DNA of 64,000 bases from Catonia carolina (lineage: Eukaryota; Arthropoda; Insecta; Hemiptera; Achilidae), in assembly GCA_035578175.1 (NCBI GenBank), contig JAQMRL010000003.1, positions 87,708,469 to 87,772,468 of the forward strand, read 5' to 3'. Below are positions 42,805 through 54,455 of the stretch, in pieces. The position numbers and the translations under genes are program-made. Under the pieces are notes generated by a model that did not search any database, was not told the DNA's origin, and worked only from the letters and a program-made list of their open reading frames with translations. Within the stretch, counting starts at the first letter, position 1. Every line of letters begins with the position of its first letter.

Positions 42805-43980
42805 ACAGTAATTAAGAATTACCATAACTTCCATTTTTTGTACAATTGTACTTTTAAAACGTTACACGGGCTACCAAAGGACGCCTAAGTGATTTTGTCG
42901 TCTGTCGCCCGTGGCTGTTGCCACGCAGGGAAGTCCACCAGATTTTTTGAATATCCGTTTCAATTCTGGTTCCATCAAGTCCGATTGAACGAGAAATTAC
43001 TGTAAATGGGTTGGAAACTATTCACTAGGTCTTCTAAACGAGTACGTTATAGAAGAGGTATCATCATCTATTATTTTCATTCATTTTAAACAACCATTTT
43101 GAACACATCCAGTAGTTGATCTCAGATCTTCTTTTATCGACCATTTAGCTGCGCGGACTATAGCATACAATACATTAGCTTGTTACTAATAACATATATA
43201 TTCACAATCTTATTGACCTGTTTTGATGATCGTAACATCTATTAGGTTATAATCAATATTTTAATAAAAGGATGATTTCACTTCCGTTATTTTAAGATTA
43301 TAGACTTTTTATAAGTTGTACACTTTTATAAACCTTTAATTGTAAATATTATTATTTCTCTCTTAGTAATAATTATAGGTTAGTTTTTTATGATATAATT
43401 TATAATTAAAACCGGAGTTAAACTGGAATTGTTCATGCTGATTTAAAAAATAGTAATAAAAATTTGTTGTGGTTAGTTTCGTTATTTTTGAATACAGGCG
43501 GTAAGATAAGACGTGTAGCTAAACCCTCTTGTAAATATAAAACCATTAACAGCACTGCAGCATATTATATAGCCTCAATCACTTAACTTAATTAATCAGA
43601 GGCTATCCGAAATACTGATGGAACTCCTCAAATATACAAAAGAAAAGTTACCAACTGGCTGATTAATTTAAGGAGAGGGCAGTCTAAGGATTTAATTAGT
43701 TCTATGTATTCAAACTAATTGCTCTTTCTCTTGTGTCAGCTAAAACTTAACATTAACATTGTCATCGAAATAAATTTGTCATCGAAAGTGTGCTTCATCC
43801 TTTGCCATTACATGACATTTTATTTTTATTTATTATTTTTTTTTAAATGTATTTTTTATACTAAGTTATTATCTTTTTTTTGTATTTTACGTTAGGAAAT
43901 TTTGTTGTATGATTTTTTTGTAAATGTTTGTTTCTTTTATGTAAATTTAGGTAGATATAAAAAGATATTATTATAATAGA
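42805..43980. other. Unassigned stretch
   Basis: A frame near 43610-43700 (LSEILMELLKYTKEK...) may be a scrap of LINE, but I cannot support it. Confidence 0.35.
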
Positions 43981-43989
43981 ATAAATAAA

Positions 43990-44885
43990 ATAAACCAACC
44001 CATACCCGCGCACAGGCTAGACCTATGCGGGTATTAGGTATATGGTTCGAGATCCCCTGTGTGTAGACAACGTCAGAATTAACAATCAAAACGTGGAATT
44101 AGTTAGAAGTTTCAAATACCTGGGTGAAACAATAATGCACAACATTAAAGAAAAAATTAACTGGAAGGAAAGAACAAATAAATTAATCAAATCCGCCATA
44201 ACCACTAGGAATATTTACAATAAGAAATGTATGTCCATCAACACAAAATTAAGACACTACAATACCGTGATACTTCCTGAAGTCCTGTATGCGAGTGAAA
44301 CTCTGTTTGGTCCAACAAGAATAGGCGAAAAGGACAAAATCGAGAAAGTGGAGAGGCAAATAGCAAGAAGGTGTATTGGAAAATGGTCCCTTCAAGATGG
44401 TAGTTTCTATATTGTACCAAACAGGGAAGTATATGAAACAATTGAGCCTTTAACCAGTATCATCAGGAAAAAAAGGATGTCCTTCCTGGGACATATAGTG
44501 AGAATGGAGGATACAAGATTACTAAGAAGGATGACTGAGTTTTTCTGGCAAAAGAAGATGACACCAAACTGGATAAAGGAAGTCAAAAAGGATATGGAGG
44601 AACTAAACATCACAATAGCTGACCTCAAAACTAAGTCAGGGAGCTACAGGACATACAAACAGCGATCGGTTAGATTTAGGGAACAAATGAGGGTCAGGAA
44701 GGCCATGGTGATTTCGGACGCTGAGAGACTGAGAAGATCCGAAACATTGAAGAATTATTGGCGAAGAAGAGGAGAAGTACGGGAGCGACAACTGCGGGGG
44801 CGTTTTGGTGGAACATCTGAAAGAGCTAGACGTTGAAAGATTGAACTTAAGTGGTCCTTTGTGGCCGTATCTAAAAAAAAATAAA
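43990..44885 (+). mobile_element. 5'-truncated LINE fragment with A-rich tail
   Basis: The coding end at 44836 is followed by ~35 bp and an A-rich tail (AAAAAAAAATAAATAAATAA). The left border lies in AAATAAAATAAACCAACCC, which resembles the tail and may hide an AATAAATAA target duplication. Confidence 0.6.
44042..44836 (+). pseudogene. LINE C-terminal protein fragment, open
   Basis: 264 codons from the first ATG to TGA, uninterrupted. It begins just downstream of the RT core with VELVRSFKYLGETI (the post-RT YLG motif), then NTVILPEVLYASETLFG (thumb), RCIGKW, and the FLGHIVRMEDTRLLRRM block. A basic C-terminus (RRRGEVRERQLRGRFGGTS) follows. YADD and all upstream RT motifs are missing, so it is not an enzyme. 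The LLPEVLYASETL and LGHIVRM blocks are standard landmarks in APE-type LINEs. It may belong to the same family as the decayed copy at 40120-40600. The ATG is merely the first methionine in the fragment. Confidence 0.75.
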
Positions 44886-46093
44886 TAAATAATTAGCCTA
44901 GAACAGATATTTGTAATGTTTTATAATCTAAAAGAATTATTCTGGTTTGAATCTTTAGTGGTTTTACGTAATATAACGGGGATTGAATGGTGTAAAAATA
45001 TCCCCAATAACTAGTTATCTTAAGAATGAACGAGATGACTCGTAATTAGAAACGAAGGTTCAAAATTAGCATTTTTAACCCCCGACGGAAAAAGAGAGGT
45101 GTTATAAGTTTAACGTGTGTATCTATGTGTCTGCGGAATAATTGCTCCCAAACGGATGAACTGATTTTGATTCTTTTTTTTTGTTTGAAAAGTGACTTGA
45201 TAGAGAGTGTTGTTAGCTATAAAAAAATAAAGTCATTAGTTGCAGCTAAACTAAGCGTTGTACAAAAAAAGTTTGGAACACAAATTTTAGGTTTTTAAAG
45301 GTTCTACAATTTTGATTTTATACACTTTTACTCTAAAATGCGTTTAAGGCCGCAATCTTTTTAAAAAACACATTAATTTGTATATGTCTGTGGCATCGGA
45401 GCTCCGAAACTGATGAATGGATTTTGCTTTAGTTTTTTGTTTGTTTGAAAGGTGACTTGATTGATTGTTCTTAGGCGTAGCTATAGAAATGTAAAAAAAA
45501 AAATAAAAAAATATTATAGCCTATAACAAAATCTCTAATTGCAGCTAAACTAATCTAAGTAGTCGACTGCTAACTAAGTCATTAGCGACCATATTATAGT
45601 ATTGTGGCAATATCGAAAAGGAAAGAGTATTCGAGAATGACCGAAAGTTTAAAAATGTTAACGTAAATAATAAGAGTAATAAATAGGGTTTCCGAGAAAT
45701 AGTTAGAAATATTATGTGTAATATTGATGGTCTTATATAGTACAGGTAGTACAGGTTTATTGTTGTTCGGGTATTGTAAGAGCCGGGTACCTATTTAGAT
45801 AATTGGCCTTTTTGTAACACCTATTCAATCCTAATTTGTTTACAGTTGTTAAGATTAATCCAGAAGCCGTCAGAAGGACTTTGTATTTTATTATTATATC
45901 GAAAATCTCTGCCTTTTCTCGAACTCTCCATTAGCCCACCTATATAAGCGTAATTTTAAACTTTATTTCGTTAATTATTTAATTTACTCAGATCCCGAAG
46001 CGGACCTTAGAGATAAGTGTCACAGTATTATAATTATAGGTGTATAATTATAAGTGTCACAGTAGAAATAATAAAAAAATATAGATAATATTT
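44886..46093. other. Repeat-like non-coding stretch
   Basis: Two related passages, GTGTCTGCGGAATAATTGCTCCCAAACGGATGAAC (45129-45163) and GTCTGTGGCATCGGAGCTCCGAAACTGATGAAT (45385-45417), each followed by a TTTG-rich tract and GTGACTTGAT, suggest a diverged internal duplication of an unidentified repeat. Confidence 0.4.
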
Positions 46094-46385
46094 TTTTCAA
46101 TCTGTTCAATTTAAGAACAATAAGCAACCCCATTAACCAATGAGATGAGAATTATTTGTATTTTTGTACAGACTCAGGCCGACCATTCCTAAGAGAGTAT
46201 GGTTAATTGAACCCCAACCATCAAAGTACAACATGTACACCGGTAACTAATGTCTAGTATTCAAAATCGTATAAAAGTAACTACTCTACTAGGATTTGAA
46301 CCAGGAATACCTTAATCTCCGAAAATCAGCTGTTAAATAGTGATTCGCGGTTACGACTTTACCTCTCGACCAACCCGGTGGGTCA
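46094..46385 (-). repeat. SINE-A copy, diverged
   Basis: TTTCAATCTGTTCAATTTAAG at the 3' end, box-B complement GGATTTGAACCAGGAATACC, and TCTCGACCAACCCGGTGGGT at the 5' end. Confidence 0.8.
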
Positions 46386-47070
46386 GAGATATGATACATA
46401 ATGAAAACATTAAATTGAAATTTCGTTGTAATTGAAAGTTAACAGAATGATGTTACAACAGATTTTTCTATAGTATGGCGTTACATGAGAAATTATTCGG
46501 TTTCTCTAGTTATTGTAGGATAAATGTTAAGTTAGAGCACATTAATATTGTAAAAAACACGAAGTTGGTTACTAATTGATTTCTCTGCTTCATTAATCAT
46601 TTCTATGGTTTCATCCAGTGTATTAATTACTGCCAGTCCACGTCGTGTTGATTGTGAATTTATTTTGTTACGTTAAAGATCTTGGGGTCGAGTAAATTAC
46701 AATTCATATTAGTTACTATATTGTAATTATATAAATAGTTAGTTAGTTTTAATTAGTTATAGGCTAATTATATTGCATTATATTAGTTGCATCGGTAGTT
46801 TTTCTTCAATTAAATTTTTAATTGCTATAAACGATTTATTGAATAACTTAAAACAGCATTGTTAACGTACTGAATCTGCTGCGCACGTTCCTACTGTACC
46901 TTTATCGCTTGCTTTTAAACCCTTTGTTAACGTTGTTAATTAAGAACTTATATACTTGTGATCAGAATTATAAAAATTATCGGAATGAAGTTTACGTTCA
47001 GACTTGTCAATCAATTTTTTAATAGTGTTTACTTTTCGCGTAGACGCTTTGCCAGCATCAATAGAGTTAT
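46386..47070. other. Unassigned stretch
   Basis: Nothing recognised. Confidence 0.4.
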
Positions 47071-47367
47071 GTTGTTGTTTAGGTCAACATCCGAAAGGGT
47101 GGTTTGAACCTCTAGAGGTTTAACTAAGTAAAACGAGGAGCGAGTGGTTTATCATTGCCTTCCTCACTGAGTACAAAAGTAGCCTATGCTTGTCAGCATG
47201 CCGGGCCCTTCGAAAAGCATCTACTTTGCACCCTGCAAATGATATCTTCACTTCATTTACCGCAGGGTCTGGCTGTATAATGAAATTCATTACTTTCAAA
47301 GGAGATAACTCTGACTAGTGTCTTTTACACCTCTACCTCTTCTGTTTTTACATAGTTCATTCATACC
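47071..47367 (-). repeat. Repeat D copy 13, cut by a mariner remnant
   Basis: D body from GTTGTTTAGGTCAACATCCG to CTGTTTTTACATAGTTCATTC, truncated where a mariner-like end (CCGGGTGGCTC) begins. Confidence 0.75.
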
Positions 47368-47715
47368 GGGTGGCTCATATGTCAGTATCCCAACATACGG
47401 AAGAAGAAAAAATGAAGGCGTTAAAAGTTAACGGAATAAGAAACCTACAGGGAAGAAAACAGATTTATTATTTGGACTGTACTTACATAATACCGTTAAT
47501 CTTTGTTAAAGCGGTTGATAAAATGTCCACCATTAATGTCTATACACTTCATACAACGACTTAAAACTGATTGACAAATTGTCAACAATAACAATTTAAC
47601 TTCATTGACGGTGTCAAATGCATTTTCTATTATGATTTTTAGTTCGGCTAGGTTTTGTGGTTTTGAAGAAAACACCATTCTTTTTGATACCCTACAGTGA
47701 AAATCACATGGGGTT
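47368..47715 (-). pseudogene. Mariner remnant with transposase C-terminus
   Basis: ACCGGGTGGCTCATATGTCA at the left looks like a mariner terminus. Minus-strand frame 47496-47729 reads EITPCDFHCRVSKRMVFSSK, then LAELKIIIENAFDTVNEV and RCMKCIDINGGHFINRF. The TPCDFH motif holds the third catalytic Asp region, and the IDxxGGHF ending is typical of mariner transposases. The HTH and first two Asp motifs are absent. The other terminus is lost where repeat E sequence begins at 47716. A separate family from mariner-1 and -2. Confidence 0.65.
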
Positions 47716-47912
47716 ATTTCTAAGCCCAACTGAAGTTGATTTTCATTTTGCGTCTTTCACTCATGATTTAAACTAGGTTATGTTTATTGGGGTTAGTTTT
47801 TTGTTTGTTTCTAATGTTTTATTACTAATGTTAGATTATATTGTTCATTATTTGCATTTGCAAGAGAAAGTTGTGTGAGTGTTTCACACCAGATTTTTTT
47901 ATTTAGGCTACT
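47716..47912 (+). repeat. Repeat E right-end fragment
   Basis: From TTTCTAAGCCCAACTGAAGT to GCAAGAGAAAGTTGTGTGAG and CACACCAGATTT. Confidence 0.75.
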
Positions 47913-48997
47913 ACTTTTAGTTTACAACTTTTTCTAATTTCGGGATGTTTTGTTTTCATATAAAAATTACAAAATTTTTCCATCCATTTTAGGTTAGTTT
48001 TATTTGATAGCCACATTGCTTTTTGATTGCACATTGCATTTGATAGCCATTGTGACATTGATATTTTATTATTATTATTATTATTGTTATTGCTATTATA
48101 ATATTTGTTATTTAAGATGTGAAATGGAAGTACTAATTAATAACCTGAAAAAACAAATCTGTTTTCTTATTCATATCAAAGATAAAAATACTTGTTTATT
48201 AAATCAATACAACAAAGCATCTTCCATTTTTTTTGTCATTTCTCCCCTGCTTTACTAAGTTAGTTTGTTTTTTCTATATCTTTAATTCTAGTATCGTTAT
48301 TTTAGTGCTCTTCAATGAGCTGGCACTTTTGGCAAGTCGCCATTCATGTACATTCTATCCTGGCAACATGCTTCAGTTCTTATTTTTATTTTTCATTTTA
48401 TTTTCTTATATCCTACTCTGTATTGCCTTATTCCTACCTGATGTAGGTAATACATTGAATTTGATGAAGGAAATGCATCTATTTATTGTGTTAACTTTTA
48501 TACAATTTATGAATTAATGACACACATTACTTATTTACGGCCATCTGGTTTTTTTTTTACTTTTGTTTTCATTTATACTTAAAAGTTGTTCTGTGCTTGG
48601 AAGAGAAGAGGGTAGACCACGCCCTTTCCTTGGAATATATTCCATGTTGAATTATTTAGGAATTGTTAAACAAACGATAACAGTGAATATTTAACTAAGT
48701 AGGTGTACTTTTTAGTTTATTTTTCATTCGGTACATCCTCAGTTTATATATTCTTTTATAAAATGCATTGTGGTATGATACTTAATGCAAAATACTGATT
48801 TATTTTTTTATTTTTCTCACCCTTTCCCTTGTCCACCGACTTTGTCATTGTTTATTAAATCGAAGAATGGTAGTCAACGAGTTCAGTTTAAGTGGTTTTC
48901 CAGACTCTCAGTGAGATATTTCGTTCTTCCAAAGCTGATGATTTCTAAAAATCGTTGTAAGTGTAACGATTGCTCAGAAGATATTTCCAAGCATTAG
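47913..48997. other. Unassigned stretch
   Basis: Several short hydrophobic frames with no homology or splice support. Confidence 0.35.
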
Positions 48998-49099
48998 ACC
49001 AGTGTTTCCCAAATTGTGTGCCGCGGGATCCAGAATAATAAATAAAAGCATTGTTGCCCTTTTCGACATCTTACATTTGTGAGGCAAGTTTTTGGGTAA
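48998..49099 (+). mobile_element. hAT-like terminus, single end
   Basis: CAGTGTTTCCCAAATTGTGT, preceded by ATTAGAC, resembles a hAT left end with TSD-like flank. No right partner is visible; it is bordered by the Helitron-like element. Confidence 0.45.
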
Positions 49100-49506
49100 T
49101 CTATATTAATATTATTAAGACAACGGGTGTTTTTTTTTGTGCAGGCTAATTTTCACAACTACTGAACGGATTTTCATGAAATTTTTGTAGCATATTCGTA
49201 TTTATATTTACAGCAACATTTTATTTTTAAATTTTCTAAAATGATAACCCTAAGGGCCCTAATGAAGAATTTCATAAATTTGTATGTGTGTATTTGTGTG
49301 TGTAAGTTGCTGTTAAGTAGATGAAGGGGTTTGATGAAGGTGAGAGAGTACGCGGGGGAGTTTATCAAAACGTTTTGTGTGTGTGTGTGTGTGTGTACGT
49401 TGGGTATGCAGTCGGTGTATATAGCAACTACGCAATTTCTGTTACATATTTAATTTAAAAAAATTGATGACACGTTTCGTGTGCGAAGCCGCGCGGTGCA
49501 TGCTAG
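49100..49506 (+). mobile_element. Non-autonomous Helitron-like element
   Basis: It starts 5'-TCTATATTAATATTATTAAG and ends GTGCGAAGCCGCGCGG...ATGCTAG. It sits between A (49099) and T (49507). A TC start, a CTAG end, a GC-rich palindrome just before the 3' end, and insertion between A and T are Helitron traits. The interior (407 bp) is non-coding. Confidence 0.6.
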
Positions 49507-49667
49507 TGAACCAAATAAAAACGAAGACTAGGCCACAGCTTCAATTAGTAGAGAACATGAGATTGGCCGTATCAGTTGTACAACCACGAAAACTGGAGAT
49601 AGGCCTACTTGAAAAACATAAATCACGTGTGTCACATTAAACATTTAAGAACAAAAGTAATAATATA

Positions 49668-50040
49668 CGAGGGGCCCAAGAAAATCGGACTGAGAGTGCG
49701 CTGCCTGTACTAATGTCGTAGTAAAGAGTTCTCCCGCTAGATTGAGCTAGTAGAGACTGAAGGTCTCTACTAGCATGCACAAACAACTGACCAGACGGTG
49801 TCAGTTTGTAGGTTAACGTTTGACCATAGTGTTGTCGTGTTTCGTCTGCGACGTCGTTAAAGCAGAATTAAAAAAGCAAAGAGTGTGTTTGAAATTTTAA
49901 TTCCTGTTTGAAAAATGGACAACGGAAGCTTACAAAGTGCTTCAACAGGCTTTCAAGGAGAATAGTATGAGCCGAACACAAGTTTTCAAGCAGTTACTCT
50001 CAGCATGGACACAGCCTAAACATAAAGAAATTATATCACA
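49668..50040 (+). mobile_element. Mariner remnant (irritans/SETMAR-like), 5' part
   Basis: Begins CGAGGGGCCCAAGAAAATCG after TA. An N-terminal transposase frame is readable near 49870-50025: KQRVCLKF, then EKWTTEAYKVLQQAFKENSM and SRTQVFKQLLSAW, the first HTH of mariner/SETMAR-type transposases. Stops are present. A perfect 12-bp hairpin, GCTAGTAGAGAC-TGAAG-GTCTCTACTAGC, lies at 49746-49774. Confidence 0.6.
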
Positions 50041-50392
50041 CACGAAAATAAAATGTCCGCACCAAAAAACAAATTGAATTGGTCCCTGCAAAAAAGTCAT
50101 TAACGTCAACTAACTTTCCATTCCTTGTAAAAATGTTCTTAAAACATTTTTGCAAGGAGTGGAGAATCAGTTGACGTTAATGACTTTCTGTAGGGACCAA
50201 TTCAATTTGTTTTTTGTATGGACATTTTATTTTCGTGTGTGATGTGATTTTTTTATTTTTAGGCTGTGTGCATTCTGAGAGCAACTGCTTGAAAACTTGT
50301 GTTCGGCTCATTGCATCCTTCTTGAAAGCCTGTTGAACCATTTGGTAATATTCTGTTGTCGATTTTTCAAGCAGGAATTAAAATTTCAAACA
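49885..50392. repeat. ~508-bp foldback made of mariner sequence
   Basis: The left arm TTTGAAATTTTAATTCCTG (49888) pairs with CAGGAATTAAAATTTCAAA (50372-50390). Matching continues through GAGCCGAACACAAGTTTTCA, CACACACGAAAATAAAATGT and AAATTGAATTGGTCCCT to the centre near 50132 (AAAATGTTCTTAAAACATTT). Arms are ~245 bp with scattered differences and almost no loop. Both arms read as mariner transposase N-terminus. Confidence 0.85.
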
Positions 50393-51782
50393 CATTGAAC
50401 AATTGGAGGGGTCAGGAGAAGACGGTGCTAACCCACATCAACATAATTTTATGTAATATCAGTTTAAAAGTTTACTGGAGTCTTCAAATAATGTTTTTGA
50501 GTTTTTTGTTAAACATTTGTTTTTTCTGTTATTCTAGGTTTTTAAGATCGTAAATACAGCATCATGTTTAAAAGTGCTGAAGATTTCATTTTTACAGAAT
50601 ATTTAACAAAAATTATGCTGGAACTTTTGTGGGTTAGCACTTTCTTCTGCCGACCCCTTCAATTTAAGAGGTCAATAAAGTTAATGTCAAAGAAGCATTA
50701 GACGAAGAAATTTTATGCATTGAATGATGTATTCATGGTTATAGATTCCATTTTCTGACTTAATTCAAAACCTTAAAAAGATGACTTAGCATCTTTTAGC
50801 AGAGACCGATTCAATTATTCCCTAGAGCTCACGGACCGCCGTCTACCAGTTGGTGACCAGGTGCAATAAATAATGTCGGTATATTAACTTGGTATACCAA
50901 CATTATCATTATAAATCCTTGTTCTCACGGTAGGTGAGACACCGATTCCATGGAATAAAGCGACGCACTCCCGTGGCTTAAATTATATCGTTCACATGTG
51001 CGAGTTGAGTGTCACTATCTCGGTGACTTCACGCCGAATAGAATGAACGCGCTTATCTTTGGCGTTATTTCATAGGAAGCTAATTCCTAATTGGATTTAG
51101 GTTTAATTAATTGCGCATAATTGAATCAATGTAGTTTTGTTTGTGTAAATATTTTATTTCTTTTTTTTTACAATGTTTCCCTCTGAAATTTCTTGGCACT
51201 TCATGATAGTAAGTACAGCCAGACGATCCCGTACCAGTACTGACCATAACTTGTAAGCCAACTGTATTGTAAAGATCAGTTTATGTCAACAATGGATAAT
51301 TAAAAGCTTTCGGAGCAAACTTTTTTGTTTATTTTTGTTCTTCTGTACAATGCAATTATTTTAAAACATAGATCAAAGTTTATCATAATAGTTTTACAAA
51401 AATAAATATTTATTTTTTATTACTGTAATTCTAATAAAATAATATTAAATTATTTAATCAATATACTTTCGATTGCAATTATTACGTCTACTGAGAATGA
51501 GTGAAATAATTTCTTTCATATTTTTGACAAAAACCCGTATTATATTTTATTGGTCTATAAAAATATTAGCATTTCAAACAGTTATGTTTATTCATTGTAA
51601 GTAAATATAAAAATAGATAATACTGTATCAGTCTGTATTAAAATAAACAGTATTAAGTAAATATACTACGCTGTTCATAATTAAAACGGTTTCAAGAACA
51701 ATTGGTTTTAAGTTTTGTAGCTTTACGCTTTTTACACAATTCAAATGCTCTAAGTATATTGTCGTTCTATGTGCAAATTAAA
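50393..51782. other. Unassigned stretch with short palindrome and a possible hAT end
   Basis: TACCAGTTGGTGACCAG (50847-50863) resembles the complement of the CTGGTCACCAACTGG-type hAT terminus at 62695. GGTATATTAACTTGGTATACC (50878-50898) is a short inverted repeat. No gene is supported. Confidence 0.35.
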
Positions 51783-51898
51783 AAATCTGGTCTGAAACAA
51801 TCACACAACTTTCTCTTGCCATTGCAAATAATGAACACTATAATCTAACATTAGTAATAAAACATTAGAAATAAACAGAAAAAAACTAACCTCAATTA
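51783..51898 (-). repeat. Repeat E right-end fragment
   Basis: AAAATCTGGTCTGAAACAAT, ACTTTCTCTTGCCATTGCAA and ACATTAGTAATAAAACATTA, as in the inverted E terminus. Confidence 0.7.
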
Positions 51899-52604
51899 AG
51901 ACATTATTTTTTGAGCCTTCATCTTCAAATGACCGCAAGAATTTGAAAATCTTCGTGTTGTCCTTGTGTTGTCTTGGTTGGTTTTCGTTCTTCTCTCCAT
52001 GCGGTTCTGTCTTTACTGTGATTTCTTCTTCAAATGTTTGTTTTTGGATGTTGTTTCTAAATTTGTTCCAACTAGTTCGTTTCTCAGATGAAATCCTAGA
52101 TCATGAGTTTGTTCCAATACCATTTAATTGTACGATAAAAAATATTTTGCTCTGTTCGATTTTAAAAGTTCAATCAACTGGATTGGTTCTGTTACATTCA
52201 TAATTTTATATAATTAAAATACTTTGAAGTATGAAATAGTTCTCACAATTAAAATGCATTCTAAAATTAGACCTTGTTTATTATACTAATTTCTTGTAGT
52301 CAAAATTAAGCGATAACCTTACGTGGCCTTGACCATTAAATCATAAAACAATGTAATTCTCATGTGCATTCATTATTACAATAATATTTTTATTATTTGT
52401 AATTATTGTAGGAAGCTTATGATTAAAATTATCCATATTAAGTTAACAAACGACTTGAAAAATTGTTTTTGTAAGCGATTTGGTAGTTTCGACCTCAAAA
52501 GCAGAGTTCGTTCCTTTTGTGTTTTAAAGAGGTCTCCTATTTGCGTTCTGTAGTAGTATTGCATTCCCACTTTTACTCTGGAATTTTTGACTTGTTATAT
52601 GTAA
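51899..52604. other. Unassigned stretch
   Basis: No recognised feature; hydrophobic frames without support. Confidence 0.4.
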
Positions 52605-52606
52605 TA

Positions 52607-53963
52607 TAGGGTGATTCAAAAAGAGCGCCGATTTTGATATTTCAAATTAAGAGATTTATTTTATTGAAAAACTGAAAATAAATACATCAACAAGTTCATC
52701 TTACCTTCCGATTTCATGTATGAAAAATGATGTCATGCATGTGTCCTCCTCTACTGCGCTGGCACGCATCAACTCTGTCCATGAAATTGGATATTACTGC
52801 ACGACAAGTTTCGACTTCCATTTGCCCGATAACCCGTCGAATTTCCTCCTTCAAGTCATTGATGTTTCGGGGTTTATTGGCATACACCAATGACTTCAGA
52901 TGACCCCAAAGATGAAAGTCACAAGGCGTCAAGTCACACGACCTTGGTGGCCATTGATGGTCGGAATTACGAGAAATGATGCGATCCTGGAACCGTTCAC
53001 GGAGCAACATTGTTTCTCGTGCAGCGTGACAGGTGGCACCATCCTGCTGAAACCACAACTCGTCAATGTCCATTCCATCCAAATGACGCCACAAAAACTC
53101 CCTAATCATCGTACGGTATCGGTCTCCATTTACTGTTACGGCTTGTCCTTCTTGATTTTCAAAAAAGTAAGGGCCGATGACACCGCCCGATCAAAAGCCG
53201 CACCAAACTGTCACTCGCTGTGCATACATTTCCCTTTCATTAACCACGCGAGGGTTTTCTAAACCCCACATACGGCAGTTCTGTTTATTAACAAAACCGT
53301 TTAAGTGGAAGTGCGCCTCATCACTGAAAATGATTTTGTTTGCGAAGGTGTCATCATCCTGCCGTTTTCTCAATACCCAGTCAACAAACTGTCGTCTCTT
53401 CTGGTGGTCTGCCACTTTCAAATGTTGCGTCAACTGAATTTTATACGGGTGATATTGGAGATCGTACCGAAGAATTCTCCGTACAGAAGAACATCGTAAA
53501 CCCAATTGTTGAGAACGGCGACGTATTGATTTTGCTGGGCTAACAGCCACACTGTCACGAACCAACGCAACGTTCTGCTCAGTTCGGCCAGAACGACGAC
53601 GTCCAAAACTTTTAAGGTCGACTGTTGAACCCGTCTCAAAAAACTTTTTCATGAGCCTGCGAACTGTTGATTCATTCGGTGCTTCATTACATTCTAGAGT
53701 ACCGCGAAGTCGCTTGACAGTAGCCGCATAACTCTCTCCACTCTGGTAAAATGTTTTGACGATTAACACTCGTTGTGCAATAGTAAACTTCTCCATGGTT
53801 AGACACAGACTGCGAGAGTACTACACTGCGAACAAGAGAAACTACAACTGAATCGTCAATCGGAATGTTCTCCGAAATAGAAATGAGGTCTAACAATGTT
53901 GCCAACCGATAAACAAAAATTTACCAGCCGTTTAAAAACCGGCGCTCTTTTTGAATCACCCGT
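52607..53963 (-). mobile_element. Tc1/mariner element 2, full-length copy B
   Basis: Termini GGGTGATTCAAAAAGAGCGC and GCGCTCTTTTTGAATCACCC, with TA at 52605-52606 and 53964-53965. 1,357 bp with one transposase gene. Highly similar to deleted copy A at 18102-19012. Confidence 0.9.
52714..53796 (-). pseudogene. Mariner-2 transposase with one internal stop
   Basis: From ATG at 53796 (MEKFTIAQRVLIVKTFYQSG) to the stop at 52714 there are 360 sense positions and a single in-frame TGA at 53191-53193. Residues 1-120 form paired HTH motifs, including STVRRLMKKFFETGSTVD. The core has IIFSDEAHFHLNGFVN (first Asp), ELWFQQDGATCHAA (second Asp) and PPRSCDLTPCDFHLWGHLK (third Asp about 35 residues after the second). 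The stop sits in WCGF-stop-SGGVIGPYFF, where related transposases have Trp, so TGG to TGA by one base is the simplest history. Everything else is open. The enzyme would excise and insert the element at TA, but this copy should be dead. Confidence 0.9.
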
Positions 53964-53970
53964 TATAAAT

Positions 53971-54455
53971 GCTCATAACAGGTGGAGTGTTAAATTATTT
54001 GCACTTGATCTGCTAATTCCAGGGCTACAAAAAATAGTTCTGTTTCTTATCACATGGTCAGCCAATTGATTAAATGTAAAACATGTACAAGACACTGATC
54101 AGAATTACCTCCTTTGAAAGGTATGAATTTTAGACCGTGTGGTAAGTGAAATGAAGGTGTCATTTGCAGGATGGAAAATATGTGCTTTTCAGAGGGCCCG
54201 GCATGCTGACAAGCGTACTTTTCCATTCAGTGAGGAAGGCATGGTAACCCACCTCACTCCTCGTTTTACTTAGTAAAACCTCTACAGGTTCAAAGCCTTT
54301 CGGTTGATGACCTAAAGTACGCTTGTCAGCATGCCGGGCCCTCTGAAAAGCACATATTTTCCACTCTGCAAATGACACCTTCACTTCATTCACCACAGGG
54401 TCTGGCTGTATAATGAAATTCATTACTTTCAGAGGTGATAACTCTGATTAAACAA
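53971..54455 (+). repeat. Repeat D copy 14, with internal inverted duplication
   Basis: A sense copy runs from GCTCATAACAGGTGGAGTGT to TTGATGACCTAAA (54315). It is followed by an inverted piece of D (54316-54450, GTACGCTTGTCAGCATGCCG to GGTGATAACTCTGATT) and then the usual AAACAACAAT tail. The first part has suffered a deletion near 54115. Confidence 0.75.

Noticed and set aside
48004..48517. Overlapping hydrophobic frames
   Set aside because: Same composition effect, with no supporting signal.
52900..53543. Plus-strand frames opposite mariner-2B
   Set aside because: They are antisense to the transposase.
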